NCBI GenBank assembly: GCA_963693315.1
Contig: OY856186.1
Coordinates: forward strand, 279,329,491-279,393,490
Length of the DNA stretch: 64,000 nt
Direction: 5' to 3'
Source of the DNA: Diogma glabrata
Lineage: Eukaryota; Arthropoda; Insecta; Diptera; Cylindrotomidae
Shown: positions 40,501 to 52,404 of the stretch, piece by piece
Layout: the number at the start of each line of letters is the position of its first letter
How positions within the stretch are numbered: position 1 is the first letter of the stretch
Translations under genes and position numbers: made by a program
Notes under the pieces: model-generated
Database searches by the model: none
Told to the model about the DNA's origin: nothing
What the model saw: the letters and a program-made list of their open reading frames with translations, nothing else

Positions 40501-43500
40501 CTTGATAGTTGATATATCTTTAAATATTGATATATTTTTTGTAAAAAAAAGGTAAAACGGATTTTGTTTTAGTTTATTTCATTTATCTGACTTAACATCA
40601 ATAACATTAAAAAGAAAACCTAAAGGAAATAGGAATAAAAAAATATTACTTGAATTTTTAAGTTCTAATAAAGGGCTTTTCTTATTTAATGTCAGGTAAA
40701 TATTAAGTAAAATTTATTGACTTTAAAAATTTATGTAAGATTTTGATCTTAGGGGTGATGAAATCGAAACGAAAGGCATTATTTTTTCAATGAAAGTTAA
40801 TAGTGACAAAATGAGTCTTTTGTGTATAAAATTATGTGGGGATTAACTAGTTTCACCATTTAATCTATCTAAAAAATTCTTATGCCGATAGGAAAAAGGA
40901 TAGTAGTCGTTTAAAAATGTAAAACAATGTTGATTGTTGAGTTGAATAGCAAGATAACGAAAGGGGTAAGCTTAAAAAACATTACACACTGAACACACAT
41001 TACACGCAGACATGGAAAAGTTCAGTTGTCGCTTTGGTTTCAAACAAAAATTTAAATTAGTGAGTTTAACTAAAATTCCCTGCCACTTGTTAAAGTTTTA
41101 TTTACCTAAACTTAAATGAAAATACCAAATATTTATTTAAACTTAATAAACTAACACAATTTTACCAAACTTATTTTCTCAAACCTCTTTTAACACCTTA
41201 AACAATTTAAAAACAAAACGACAACTCAGCTCACCCAAAAGCAAAAAAAAAACTAATCAACTTCCATAAACTAATTAAAACGATCAAATCCTTCTTAGAA
41301 TGTAAATATTTTAAAAATTAAACCCAAAAAAATAAATGTCAAAACATGTAAATTCATTCGAACATAGGAAACCTAGAGATGATACAAAAATTATCATTTA
41401 TGTCACACACTTTTATGTCACAACCCAATAATTTTGAATGAACAAAATGGTGAAATACAAATTTTCCTCCAAATAAACAAACAGTACTTTTTTTTCACAA
41501 ATATAAAAGGAAATGATAGCACATATGTAGAATATTTATCCGAACATGAAAAAACTCACCCTTAGGGATACAAATATAACACAAATTTATATTAGATCAA
41601 TTTCTGATTTTTCAATTTATTTGTCCCGGTGAGGGTTGTGTATATGGACATAATAATTATTGAATGATATGGTTTAATTGCATAAAACACCGAATGGTGG
41701 GATTTCATTTTGTCAAACTCATGTTCGTTATACATATTACAGTAAAGCTGATTAATTTGTTATAAAGACAAAAAAATCCAGGCCACCCAAAAACAAAAAT
41801 TCAACAAACGAGACAACGATAATTAAGTACCGTAATATAGTAAGAACAATATAGGGGTCACTAAATCAGGCAAACCATTTACATTAATTTATTATCTTCA
41901 TTATATTGTATAGAATGGAAATGCGTTCCATCTTTTGTTGTTGCTGTTATTGCCGACCTAAAAAAATTAGATAGCTCTATTTTTAACTAATTCAATCTAA
42001 TTTATTTTATCCCACTTCTAATTAATATACTTTTTTTCAACTTATTCAGGGTGGTGCTTAGATAATTGGTTGAAAATGAAAGTTAAAGAAAATTATTCTT
42101 CATTGTATAATTTTTTGGTGAAAATCTTGGTTTATGGTTTTAATTACAAAATGTATTGGATTTTGTTGATTTAAAAATAATTGTGTTTAGCCACATCAAA
42201 GCTGTTTGAAATTCTCAATAGAAATATAGAACGATTTATTTTGACATGATTACATTTTTGACCATTTAATATTTATAATAAACTAGGTGCATTCTTTTCA
42301 TCCGGCTTTGATACAACTACTATCCAACATAATCAAACCTCTTCTATTCTATTCTGTATGCACCTTCTGCTTAACTAATTTTACAAAAATACATAATGGT
42401 ACTATACATGGTGTACTATAAATTTTTATACGACATATATTTCGTATTGTTTCGTTAGGTAAGTTCTATCATAAATGGATGGAAATAATAATAAAAAGAA
42501 AATACTGAAATAGCAGTTTTCGTTTTTCCTTATTTTATTTACAAAAAATGGAACTATGCAAAAATAATGATGGAAAACAAATATTATATGATTTTTAGCA
42601 CTACCTGTCAAATAAATTATTAATTTTCTTATTAATATGGAAATTATATAAATTTGAACGAAACGGCTAAAAGACAAAGCAATAATTTAAAAAAACTACA
42701 TTATCGATAAATTTAAAATTTAAATACCGTATTTGAATTTTAATGAATAAAAAGGAATAATTTTTATGTTATATTAAAGAAACTAATAAAGAAAACTAAT
42801 AAAAATAATTATAGGGTTCGCGTTGATCTACGGCCACGTTTCTCACATCCCTCTACGTAGATAATGACAAAGAAATTTAGTACTGAGTATTTTGAACTTC
42901 TTTTTATTAAATATATTTAAATTATTAGATTTACAAAATGTATATTGTAACACAAACTGTTTTTTATCTGTTAACTGTTTAATATCAAAAGTTTTCAACG
43001 TACATTTTTTTTTAAAAATGTCAAAACTAATTATTTGTCTATGCTTTTATGTTTCTTGTATAGAACAATTTTCTGGTTCTGACTCCTGGCGCAATATGTT
43101 TTCATCTTGTAATTAATAACCTTACTATAAATACCATCAAACCAACTTTACTAATTAATATATAAATTATTCCTAAATAAATAGAATGCTCTATGAAATT
43201 TTCTAAATTCTAACTTTTTTTCATAATACATATTACATATTAAGTGACCAATTGAAAATCAAAATTAATATCAAAATTTAAAACAAAAATTACTATTCAA
43301 CATTTTATTGAAACAGATATAATAAACAAAATATTGAGAAAAAGGATGTTCATTCCTTCTAAAAAAAATAAAAAATTAAAAAATGGTACAAAAATCACCA
43401 CCAGAAAATAGAAATAATGAAAAAAGAAACAAAAACAAAAAGTATAAAACAACAGAATAACCACGAAACATTTCTTCTAAGAAACTAAAGAAAATATTGT

Positions 43501-43650
43501 AGATGTCATAAAAATCCCCTGAATGCATTCTAAATTTTAATTCGTATTGACGTCACACTATGCTAAAAGACAATAGCAATAACCTTAAAAAAATACGTTA
43601 TCGATAAATTTAAATAAATTTCAAAAATTGTTCGCAGTAACGAAATATTT
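37594..43650. other. AT-rich DNA without recognisable gene
   Basis: About 6 kb of AT-rich sequence with runs of A and T. Open frames of 64-98 codons (for example 38172-38468, 39265-39459) lack motifs. A TTATCGATAAATTTAAA string near 42702 recurs near 43600. It is compatible with intron. Confidence 0.5.
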
Positions 43651-43654
43651 TTTT

Positions 43655-43740
43655 CACCACGCCAGGAATTGAACTCTCGACCTATCCTCAGGCGCCTTTG
43701 GTACCCAAATTGCAATTTAAGCGTTACGCTTGTAGTAGAG
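43655..43740 (-). repeat. tRNA-like (SINE-type) sequence
   Basis: On the minus strand GAGTTCAATTCC (43676-43665) matches a box B, and CTACAAGCGTAACGC upstream is a weak box A. The tail runs into GTGGTGAAAAAAATATTT. It does not fold as a tRNA. A tRNA-derived SINE remnant is the simplest reading. Confidence 0.3.
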
Positions 43741-44170
43741 GAATAGACTCACCGTGACTGTTATATAATGGATGGTTATGATATGTCTTGTCAATTTTAA
43801 GTAACGATGGTTTTTGATTTTAGAACAATTTTTTGTTCTGCAATTTTCGCTCTCGAATTTTTTGTAAATGTATCTTTTTAGATCTATAATATCAAAATGT
43901 GTACGTATAGACTTTTTTTCTCCATTAGTGTTAAATATGAAAGTAAAAGTTGACTTAGTCTGCATTGTATAGCTAGAAATAATTTATTTTGTATTTGGAC
44001 TTTCACATCTAACATGAAATATTTCACAAGGTACATATGCAAGATAAACTTACAATGTTTACTGGCCCACGCCCCACAGTATTAAATTAGTAGAGAAACA
44101 ATGGTGTTTCTCTCTCTCTCTCTGGCGTTCACATCCAATGAAGGGATTTTGCCGTCTGTGCCACCAGCTT

Positions 44171-45485
44171 CTATTCATCTCGTTTCATGACCAGTTGACC
44201 CCAGTTTCGACATCCTATATCACGAAGGTCTTGGATGATGTCATCACGCCAGCGTTGTCTAGGTCTTCCTCTTCGACGAACACCAGCTGGTTGTTGTTGG
44301 GACGCTTTTTTTATCATTCTTTCCAATGGAGCCCTTTCTACATGACCAAACCATCTAATCCGGTTGGATTTAATGAATCCGATTACATCGCAGCCTCCAA
44401 GAAGCTGTCTGATTTCATGATTCATTCGGATTCTATACTGATTTTCAGCAACTTTACATGGACCATAAATTGTTCGTATGACTTTCCTCTCGAATGCTGA
44501 TAGAATTCTACAATCGGAGGAAGTCAGTGTCCAGCTTTCACTTCCAAATGTAAGCACAGGTCGGATTAATGCTTTGTAAAGTGTGAGTTTACACGACCGC
44601 GAAAGATGTTTTGATCGCAGAAGTTTTGAGTATGCGTAGAAAACTCTGTATGCGGCAGGGACACGGGCTTTGATATCTGCCTGCATGTCATTTGACGATG
44701 TTATTACAGACCCGAGGTATTTGAAGTTTTCCACGCGTTCCACTTCACAGTCGCCAGTATCCAGATTTCCGGGAGGTATGTTCTTAGATGTTGTTAACAC
44801 TTTAGTTTTGCCGGTGTTGATGCATAAGCCAAGCCGTTTAGCATTTCTTTCAAGCTGAGAGAGACTATCCTTAATATCGCTTGTTCTACGTCCGAGAAGC
44901 ACAATATCATCTGCGTAGCCAAGAACTGGACTAGATTTGTTATATATGCAGTTTTGTGTCTCAATTCGGCTTATTCTTATCGCGTACTCCAGCGCCAAAT
45001 TAAATAGTACGGGCGCGAGTGCATCACCTTGTCGAACACCTGATGTTATATCGAAAGGATCAGAAACTGAACCTTCGATTACTATTCTACAATTTGATCC
45101 CGATGTTGTGAGTTTGCACAGAGAAACAAGTTGCTCTGGGATACCAAGGCATATGAGTGCGGACCAGAGGTTGTCGCGGATGATACTATCATATGCTTGC
45201 CTGAAATCAACGTAGAGCTGGTGAATGCTGATGTTGTACTCCCAACATTTTTCCAGAATCATCCTTAATGTAAAACATTGATCTGTGGTTGAACGGTTGG
45301 GACGAAAACCACACTGATAGTCACCAATGATAGATTCGGCGAACGGGATGAGTCGAGCAAGTACGACATTAGCTAGTATTTTATATGCTGTGTTCAACAG
45401 TGCGATGCCACGATATTTCGCACACTTTAGACGGTCACCTTTCGTATGTAGCGGAACAATGAGAGCTGTTTTAAAATTCAGCAGG
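44171..45485 (-). pseudogene. RTE reverse transcriptase catalytic region and C-terminus
   Basis: Contains the reverse transcriptase palm motifs: YVDFRQAYDSI (first catalytic Asp), SGVRQGDALAPVLFN, and GYADDIVLLG with the YADD active site at about residue 199 of this frame. It is followed by an RTE-type C-terminal half with RIRWFGHVERAP and RRRGRPRQRWRDDI. A TAG at 44171-44173 stops the frame, but the same frame continues with about a dozen plausible residues to a TGA at about 44129-44131, so TAG is probably a recent nonsense mutation. Long plus-strand frames over this interval are antisense shadows. Confidence 0.9.
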
Positions 45486-45995
45486 TAGTTCTTCTTGGTC
45501 CCAGATTGCAAGAATCAGATCGTATATACGTGAGACCAGAGCTGCTCCTCCATTTTTCAAAAGTTCTGCGGGAATTCCATCGAAACCTGGTGATTTGCCA
45601 TTTTTCAGTTTTTTAATTGCAGCTTCCACTTCCTCTATTGCTGGGTAAGGGACAAAAATCTCCTCAGTTGATGGAGCAATTGCTCGAATAGGATGAACTT
45701 CATTCGCCCTATTCAATAGGTCTTGAAAGTGGGATCGCCACACTGCCAGCACATCACGTTCACTTGTTGTAAGTTCATTATTTTCATTTTTGATGGCTGT
45801 AGATCTTGGGTGGAAATCTTTTGTAAGATTCCGTGCATTGGCAAATCGCTCTTTTGAATTTCCGTTGGCCGCATGTTGGTCGATGTTTTCGATGCAGCTC
45901 TTCATGTGTTCGCGTTTCTTTTTACGTAGAAGTTTTGCTGAGGCTTTTCTGGCGCATAGATAATCAGCTTGGGAGCTTCGGGTGTTGTTAACCAT
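45471..45995 (-). pseudogene. RTE linker and N-terminal reverse transcriptase region
   Basis: This is the continuation of the RTE polyprotein in a second frame. It contains a basic linker (ARKASAKLLRKKKREH) and the conserved reverse transcriptase entry motif KLKNGKSPGFDGIPAELLK. The frame breaks again near 45478-45482 at TTTTAAAA, one base out of phase with the catalytic part. Confidence 0.88.
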
Positions 45996-47155
45996 TTTTC
46001 TCGCAGTTTTTGTTTATTTTCAACGGATTGGCGGCACTCGTCGTCAAACCATTCGTTGTGTGATTTCAGTGGTCGTTTTCCGATTGTAGTTTGTGCTGCG
46101 GCTATAATGGTTGATTGAAGCGTTTGCCATTCTTCTTGTATGTTTAATGGCATCTCAGAAGAGATGTCATGCTCTTCTATGTTTTGTGTTATTATTTCCT
46201 GATATCTATTCAGCGTTTCCGGATGTTTAAATGCTTCGACATTCCAGCGCACGGTCTTTTTTGCTTGTCTGTTAAATGTAGATGACAACTTGCACTTGTA
46301 CTTAAAGATGACAAGCATATGATCGGTGTCCATATCAGCACCTCTGTATGATCGAACGTCAGTTATACTTGTAGAGTGTCTCTTAGAGATCATGACGTGA
46401 TCGATTTGATTTTCCATTCTTCCGTCATTTGATTTCCACGTTGCCTTGTGAATTCTCTTGTGAGGGAAGAAAGTGCTGGAAATTACTAGATCATACATCA
46501 TAGCCAGCTCGGCTGCGCGAAAACCGTTATTGTTGCTGGTATGATGCAAGCTGTTAGGGCCGATATGTGTTTTAAGTTCTGCAATCCTACCGATTTGAGC
46601 ATTAAAGTCACCTACCACGATTTTTATATCGTGCCGCGGGATGTTATTGATGACTTCCTCGAGTTCTAGGAAGAACAGGTCTTTAATATCATCTGCTTTA
46701 TCTTCAGTAGGTGCATGAACATTGACGATCGTTACATTGAATTTTTGCGTGCGGATTCTTAGTGTGCATAACCGCATATTAATTGAGCAGAAGTCGATAA
46801 CACGCTGATTCACGCGACGGTGTATAAGAAAGCCAACTCCAAATTCTCCTCCGTTTTGATGACCGCAATAATACAGAGTGTATCCTTTCGCTGTTTCATG
46901 GATTCCACTGCCTGGCCATGTTAATTCTTGTAATGCCACTATATCCAGTGTGTAGCTCTCGACTTGTTGGGTGAGTTTTAGGAGATCTCCTGGTCTTCTA
47001 AGGCTTAGCACGTTCCAGGTTTCTATTTTTAAATCGTAGTCCGGGTACAGTTGCCGAGGTCGTTCCAATAATGAATCCGAGATATTCCGAGGCCTGTGTA
47101 CAGAATTCATGACAAGTAGTTTTTTACGGAAATGGGGTGTTAGCCCTTCGCCCAA
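45988..47155 (-). pseudogene. RTE endonuclease domain (5' part of ORF)
   Basis: An open frame from the ATG at 47155 encodes an AP-endonuclease-like (exonuclease III fold) domain that nicks target DNA for target-primed reverse transcription. Hallmarks in order are ETWNVLSLRRPG (Asn motif), VALQELTWPGSG (Glu), VNVHAPTEDK, VVGDFNAQIGR (Asp, Asn), NQIDHVMIS (Asp) and DTDHMLV (Asp-His). All expected catalytic residues are present. The frame is lost about position 45990 in a run of five A's, where a one-base change separates it from the downstream frame, so the nominal stop at 45902 is artificial. Confidence 0.9.
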
Positions 47156-47210
47156 CCCAAATTTTTGTTAATGGGTTCGTTCTGCATCTTAAGGTCACCA
47201 GAAACAACCT

Positions 47211-47370
47211 TTTTACACGTTTATATAGCGAGCCGCTTGATCCAAGACAGACGCCCGCTGAAAGCGGCCCCTAACATGGAGAACAGACGCTTTTACACAT
47301 TTATATAGCGAGCCGTTTGATCCAAGACAGACGCCCGCTCCAAGCCGCCCCTAACATGGAGAACAGACGC
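47211..47370 (-). promoter_or_regulatory. Two 80-bp tandem units in the RTE 5' UTR
   Basis: Units at 47211-47290 and 47291-47370 share TTATATAGCGAGCCG, TTGATCCAAGACAGACGCCC and CCCCTAACATGGAGAACAG, with only a handful of differences. Position upstream of the endonuclease start and tandem arrangement resemble promoter monomers of other non-LTR elements; a promoter role is inference. Confidence 0.75.
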
Positions 47371-47739
47371 TTGAGTTGCATTGGTTTTATGGCGCCAATG
47401 ACTCGCCATGGTGCAGAATCATTGAGTATAAGCAGTATTTACTCTGCCCCTCTCAACTACACCAGCCTAATTCTGTTAGCATTACCCAGGTAGCACGGCG
47501 TGGACGTAGAATTTCGGATCTCACTACCCAACAATGGTGTTAACCTCATCAAATTCATGATATAAAGTAAAAGTCGATTTTTTTCATGGAAATTAACGCC
47601 GAACCAAGCAAATTCAGCGCCTGGTGCAGATTAGGCAAATGGCGCACTTAATTTATACATATTTAAAAAAAATATAATCAAAAAATGTTGTACCTTTTTT
47701 AACCCAAAGCGTTGCGTAATATGAATTAGAGCTTTTAGG

Positions 47740-48080
47740 CTTTTAATATCTATGTCCCACAACAACATGCGTTCTGAAGTTTGGTGGACGCTTATAGTAA
47801 TTGGATCAACATCTTCTTTGATTATTTTTCAAATGTTGGGTATTTAGAAAATAAATCCTTTCTTATAATAAAATATGAAAATGCCAAAATTTCATGATAA
47901 GATGTGGAAAATAGAAACAAAATAAAAGATTAAACATTTTTTTTTTCAAAAACATAACTAAAATTGGGTTGCTAATAATCCAACTGGTGGAATACTTCAG
48001 CGATTAAAGTTTAGAATTAGAGTTGTATAGAAGCTCTTTTGTTTCGATAAAGCTACAGCACAACATCACCAAGTAAATAA
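47740..48080 (+). repeat. Dispersed repeat family, copy 5 (partial)
   Basis: TGTCCCACAACAACATGCGT, GGGTTGCTAATAATCC, ACTGGTGGAATACTTC and GCGATTAAAGTT match the left half of the family. The dyad core is missing. Confidence 0.5.
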
Positions 48081-48084
48081 AAAT

Positions 48085-49880
48085 TAAAGATGTAATAAAT
48101 AAAATAAAATTATACAATTTTTTTTAAATATATCACATTTTCTAAATATCTAATAAAGATTATGGAGTACATTACAAAAAGCCATTGTTAATGAAAATAT
48201 GCTTCCTGGAAAGTGGTTAAAAGAAAAGATTTCACAACTAGGTGCGAAGTTTAACGACGGCCTGATTGATAAAATAATAATCAAAACTATATACAAAACA
48301 ACATCATAAAAACAATTCATAAGAAAATAATAATCCATGCCAACAAACATAAAAACATTCATGGGTGCTCATGGGTCAATGGAAAATGTCTTACATTTTC
48401 TCACTTAATATCTTTGTTGCGTCACACAAGCAGTAATACATGTTTCTATATTTGTAAATAATAAAAAATTGGTTGTGTAAAGCTTTTGTCATATTATATG
48501 TAGATATAATACGATTGTTCAAATTTATAAAAAGTAGAATGGTTGTCTGTAGCTGTAGAGGGGAATATTTTCTCGTTTGACTAGAATTGAATATGGAAAT
48601 TGTTTGACTAGCATTTTAAATTGAGATGATATGGGGAAATGGTAAATTAAACGATTTGTGTGTGATGAAAGTGTAATTAAAAGAGACAAGAGATGGATAA
48701 TCTAGCTATAAATTTTAATCAAACCGAGTTGTTATAAGCTATTGTGCCATAAGTGTTTTTAATTGTTTAAGTAACTAATTATTCGAGTTGAGTTTGTAAG
48801 ATTAATTTATTTTTTTGAATTTGTTAAGTATTTTTTCTATCATTATATTATTGAAGTTATACTTCTTTGCGCTCGTTGTAAATATTTTGATGGGGTGTTA
48901 ATCGAGGAACCGCGTCACGCTTGTTTAAATTATATTTTAACCTTTATGCTGTATGGTAATAAAGACGAAATTAGTAAAATCAACCTTATGCTGTATGGTA
49001 ATAAAGACGAAATTACTAAATCAATCATATTTTATAATAATAAAACATTATTCGCTTAGTTATCTTTGATCAATTTTTTTTTTCACTTTTCGGAATTATC
49101 ATTAAAAGGAATAGTTAATGTATAATGTGACAAACAAATATGTACATTTATATGAAAATTATGTAAAATTATTTTTTAACAAGTACATATTTCTAATTTA
49201 CAACAAATAGCACCAATACGATACATTTAAGCATTGCTTATATATGATTAAACAAACCTGCTTGCATTAGCAAAACTGCCCTCACATGTTCCAAAAATTG
49301 GAAATTGACGTTTCTTTTCCTCTTCTTAGAAACATTGATTAACCAAGAATTTGCACTGGAACCTTAGTACCGAAGAAAAAGATTGTGAACAATATCAAAC
49401 CTACAGGTTTAAAGTGTTTTACTTATTGAGTGAAATATGCTTCTCCATTACTTTCAAAACTATTATTGTTATTGCAAGGGATCTATAAAATATATGCAAA
49501 TATGTTAACAAATGGTGTGATTTGACTGTTTTAATAATAATATATAAGTCTGAATTTACAAATGAAATTAGTCTTATTATTATTTTTTCCAATTTTTGTT
49601 TTAAGTTGTGGGAAGGAATGTCGAAATAAGACGATGACTATAAAGCGATAAAACCCATTAAACGAAAATATTCACTAAAAATGGTGGTATTCTTTAACCG
49701 GCCGGCGTATGCATCAATGTAGAAGAGTATTGCAGACAATCGATAAAATATATTTGCAAATTGCAATACGACCCTCTTCAGAACAGCAAAATTTCTGGAT
49801 TGATAAATGATTATAAGTCTACATGAAATAGGACGCTAAACCAATAGCAATGAACCAGTGTACCTATTTTGTATGACGAG
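48085..49880. other. AT-rich DNA without recognisable gene
   Basis: A tandem duplication lies at 48941-49020 (CCTTATGCTGTATGGTAATA plus AAGACGAAATTA, two copies 44 bp apart). Otherwise I see no structure and no coding signature. Confidence 0.5.
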
Positions 49881-49884
49881 TACG

Positions 49885-49990
49885 GTGGTTTCGGAGTAAG
49901 TAATTGACAATTGTGACATCCAATAAACAAATATATTTACGCTCACCTAATTGTTCGTGACACATTGAATTATTTGAATTAAATCTTTGG
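49885..49990 (-). pseudogene. CR1/Jockey-type retrotransposon fragment
   Basis: GTGACATCCAATAAAC followed by TTGTTCGTGACACAT matches 63515-63567 of the right-hand copy. It is about 100 bp long and too decayed for reading a frame. Confidence 0.5.
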
Positions 49991-50259
49991 AATAAAATTT
50001 TAACTTTTTTCTAACCTTAATCTTTTGCCATCTACATTTATAAAAATTATTTAATTATTATTTGTCTGTCAAATGTGTTTTAATTTTAACATACATTTAA
50101 TATGTAAATTTATCTATAGCTTTAGAGACATTTACTTAATGGCTTTTGCTGACTGTAAAATGATACTATTACATTTTTTTCAAACTTTTTATATACATAT
50201 TACTAATAAAATAAGTTAAATTAAATGACATTAAAAAAAACTATAGGAGAATTTACTCA

Positions 50260-50323
50260 AAAAAAACAGTTTTCAACCACTTTATCTGGGAAGCACGGAA
50301 ATCGCCGTGCGGGTACCTTCTAG
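50260..50323 (+). mobile_element. 3' end of a second Helitron
   Basis: GCACGG (50293-50298), a 6-nt loop and CCGTGC (50305-50310) form a perfect 6-bp hairpin. It is followed 9 nt later by CTAG (50320-50323) and a T. A hairpin a few bases before CTRR with a following T is the standard Helitron 3' terminus. The 5' end is not identified, so the element's length is unknown. Confidence 0.6.
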
Positions 50324-50329
50324 TAATTA

Positions 50330-50645
50330 ATAATTATTAGTTTTTTGAATAATATTTTTTTTGAATAATATTTTTTTTTTCTTTTTGGGTAATATTTTAA
50401 TTTATTTTTTTGACTAAGAAAACTAAGAAAAATCGACGATTATACGTTCTTATACTTTTTGAATAATAATTTTTTTTTTGAATAATATTTTTTTTTATTT
50501 ATTTTTTGAACAATATGTTTTTTTTGCTTTTTTTTTTGAACAATATTTTTTTTTTTTTGTATTATATTTTTTTCTTTTGAATAATATTTTTTTTTTTGAA
50601 TAATATTTTTTTTTTTTGTATAATATTTTTGTTTTTTTTTTGTTA
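50330..50645. repeat. Degenerate TTTTTTGAATAATATT array
   Basis: About ten imperfect repeats of a T-run followed by GAATAATATT or a close variant, starting immediately after the second Helitron 3' terminus. Confidence 0.85.
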
Positions 50646-51400
50646 TTTTTTTTTTTAATGTATCCTATCTGTCTGTCTGTGTGCGTGTGTGCGAGCGAAT
50701 GGCCAAAGAAGTATAACTTCCACCGTCTGGTCCGACGCAGACCCTATTTTTATGTTTTCTTTTATGTTAAAGTGTTATCTGGCAACAATTTAAAAAAAGA
50801 AAAACAAATAAAGGAAAAATTCAAATATGGTATAAATAATAATTTTCGTTTTTTAAGTGTGATCGTATTTGTTTTAGAAAATGACTTCGAAGAGAGCGAG
50901 AGTGCTGTTTTACCTTACTATTTGTTGAAAATGAATTAGATTGATGGTGGACTGTGGCTGAAAATTGATCTTAATTTGTAAATTGGTGCATACAAATTTA
51001 GCTTGTCGTCGATATTTGAATGTGACAGATTTGTGAATTTTTCTTCTGGATTATCAAGCGTTGATTTTAAAATATATGTACTATGGACTAATTTAATACA
51101 ATTGATTACTATATTTATGATCGTCATGCTGTGTTGACTTTCGACCATGTTTATCTGTGGGGTGTTATAATTTAATAAAAGGCGTTGCATATTACGCAAC
51201 GTCAATGTAATTATTGGATTGACAATTTTTTTTTGTAATGGAATTTGGATATAATCATCACTTTTACCACAGAACTGGTTTTGGAAAAATATATTAATAT
51301 AAATTTCTTTTGATTTACATAATTTTTGCTTATCCTTTTTATTAAATTATTTTTTTATATTCAACCATGATTTGTTTTTGGTTAATATATTGTTTTATAA
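50646..51400. other. AT-rich DNA without recognisable gene
   Basis: The 107-codon frame at 50616-50939 starts inside the T-rich array and has no motif; I treat it as non-coding. GCGTTGCATATTACGCAACG at 51181 is a short hairpin. Confidence 0.45.
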
Positions 51401-51520
51401 AAGATTTTCCCGATTTAGATTCGCTTAGGTGCAGATCCGTCTTTTATTTATATATGTATTTCAATTGTTATAAATTTATGTGTGATAAAAGTCCATTGCT
51501 ACAAATGGCGCCGAAACAAA
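51400..51520 (+). mobile_element. Possible gypsy-type 5' LTR end with primer-binding site
   Basis: TGGCGCCGAAAC at 51506-51517 resembles the primer-binding site adjacent to the 5' LTR in many insect gypsy elements. It is preceded by a CTACA that could end an LTR and by a TATAAAAG motif near 51396. No gag or pol sequence follows, so it could be a solo remnant or coincidence. Confidence 0.3.
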
Positions 51521-52199
51521 AACTATAGTTTTTTTTAACGGTTTAGTGATTTAGTGAAATTTTCGGGTTTTTTGCTTTTTTGATTTAGTAATGTTGACTT
51601 GATAATATTTTTGTGAGAATTAAAAATTTTTTTCGATTAAAATTTAACTTTTTTTGTTTAACAACATGCATAAATTATGCTTTTCTCTACTATGGTAGGC
51701 CTAAGAAGCCATCCATGGGGCTTCACGCCTTAACATTTACAGATGGCCATAGGTCGCCTATGTCTTAGAATATGCGACTTAGATATGCCGATAGATCGAA
51801 AGATTAGGATTGGCATCCTCATCTCTTTGAAAGAGTTTTGGGGCGTGGAGTAGTGGTTATTGTTGTGAAAGTGCCTTAAGTGTTCGCAAGTGTTACCACT
51901 ATTCTAGTCCTCAAACTCTTAATGAAGTCCAAACTTAATATTTTCTGGTTTGACCTTCACCCTTTTTCAAAATAATATTAACTTTTTTAATTTCATTTAA
52001 TTACAATAGTAACTATGGCCATGGAGAATATTGCAGAGTAATTCATATTGTATTGACTAGTGCAAAAGAGATCGCGTTGGTGATAGATTAGTTAGTTCAT
52101 AAACAGCGATACAGTTAAGTTGAAAATTAACGGTGATAGTTAAATAAGATAACAATAAATAATTTATACAATGTGAAGAAAATAATAGTAAAATATTAA

Positions 52200-52400
52200 A
52201 GCCCACATAGTTAAATAGAGACTAATTTTATCGAGCATGGAATTGCGTAGCATCAACAACACAAACCGCATATAAGACAAGGAGTATCATTGACTGAATA
52301 TAGAGTTCATATAGATATCATTTTGACAAGTAATACCTCACGTCACGTCGTATGTCAATTGTTGCGACTAAAGAACGTACGAACGCCTGTAGGTCAGGTT
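52200..52400 (+). repeat. Dispersed repeat family, copy 6 (partial)
   Basis: AGCCCACATAGTTAA, GACTGAATATAGAGTTCATA and CCTCACGTCACGTCGTATGTC align with the right part of the family consensus. Confidence 0.45.
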
Positions 52401-52404
52401 GACA

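Larger units (their letters stand above)
44109..47529 (-). mobile_element. Full-length RTE-type non-LTR retrotransposon
   Basis: The element is bounded by a perfect 12-bp target duplication, AACAATGGTGTT, at 44097-44108 and 47530-47541. In sense (minus) order it holds a 5' UTR with two 80-bp tandem units, an apurinic-type endonuclease domain, a reverse transcriptase domain, a short C-terminal tail, and a (GA)n tract at the 3' end (44109-44123). The length of 3,421 bp, the single ORF layout and the simple-repeat tail fit the RTE clade. Two single-base frameshifts and one nonsense codon are the only disabling lesions I find. It sits within otherwise gene-free DNA, presumably the intron of the receptor gene. 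Confidence 0.92.

Noticed and set aside
44138..45215. Plus-strand ORFs of 62-120 codons
   Set aside because: They are antisense shadows of the RTE reverse transcriptase.
50616..50939. 107-codon ORF with a hydrophobic start resembling a signal peptide
   Set aside because: The hydrophobic part comes from a T-rich repeat array and the rest has no motif.
51660..51930. Possible RNA gene in a GC-richer stretch after the primer-binding-like site
   Set aside because: I could not fold it into a known RNA or find pol III boxes.
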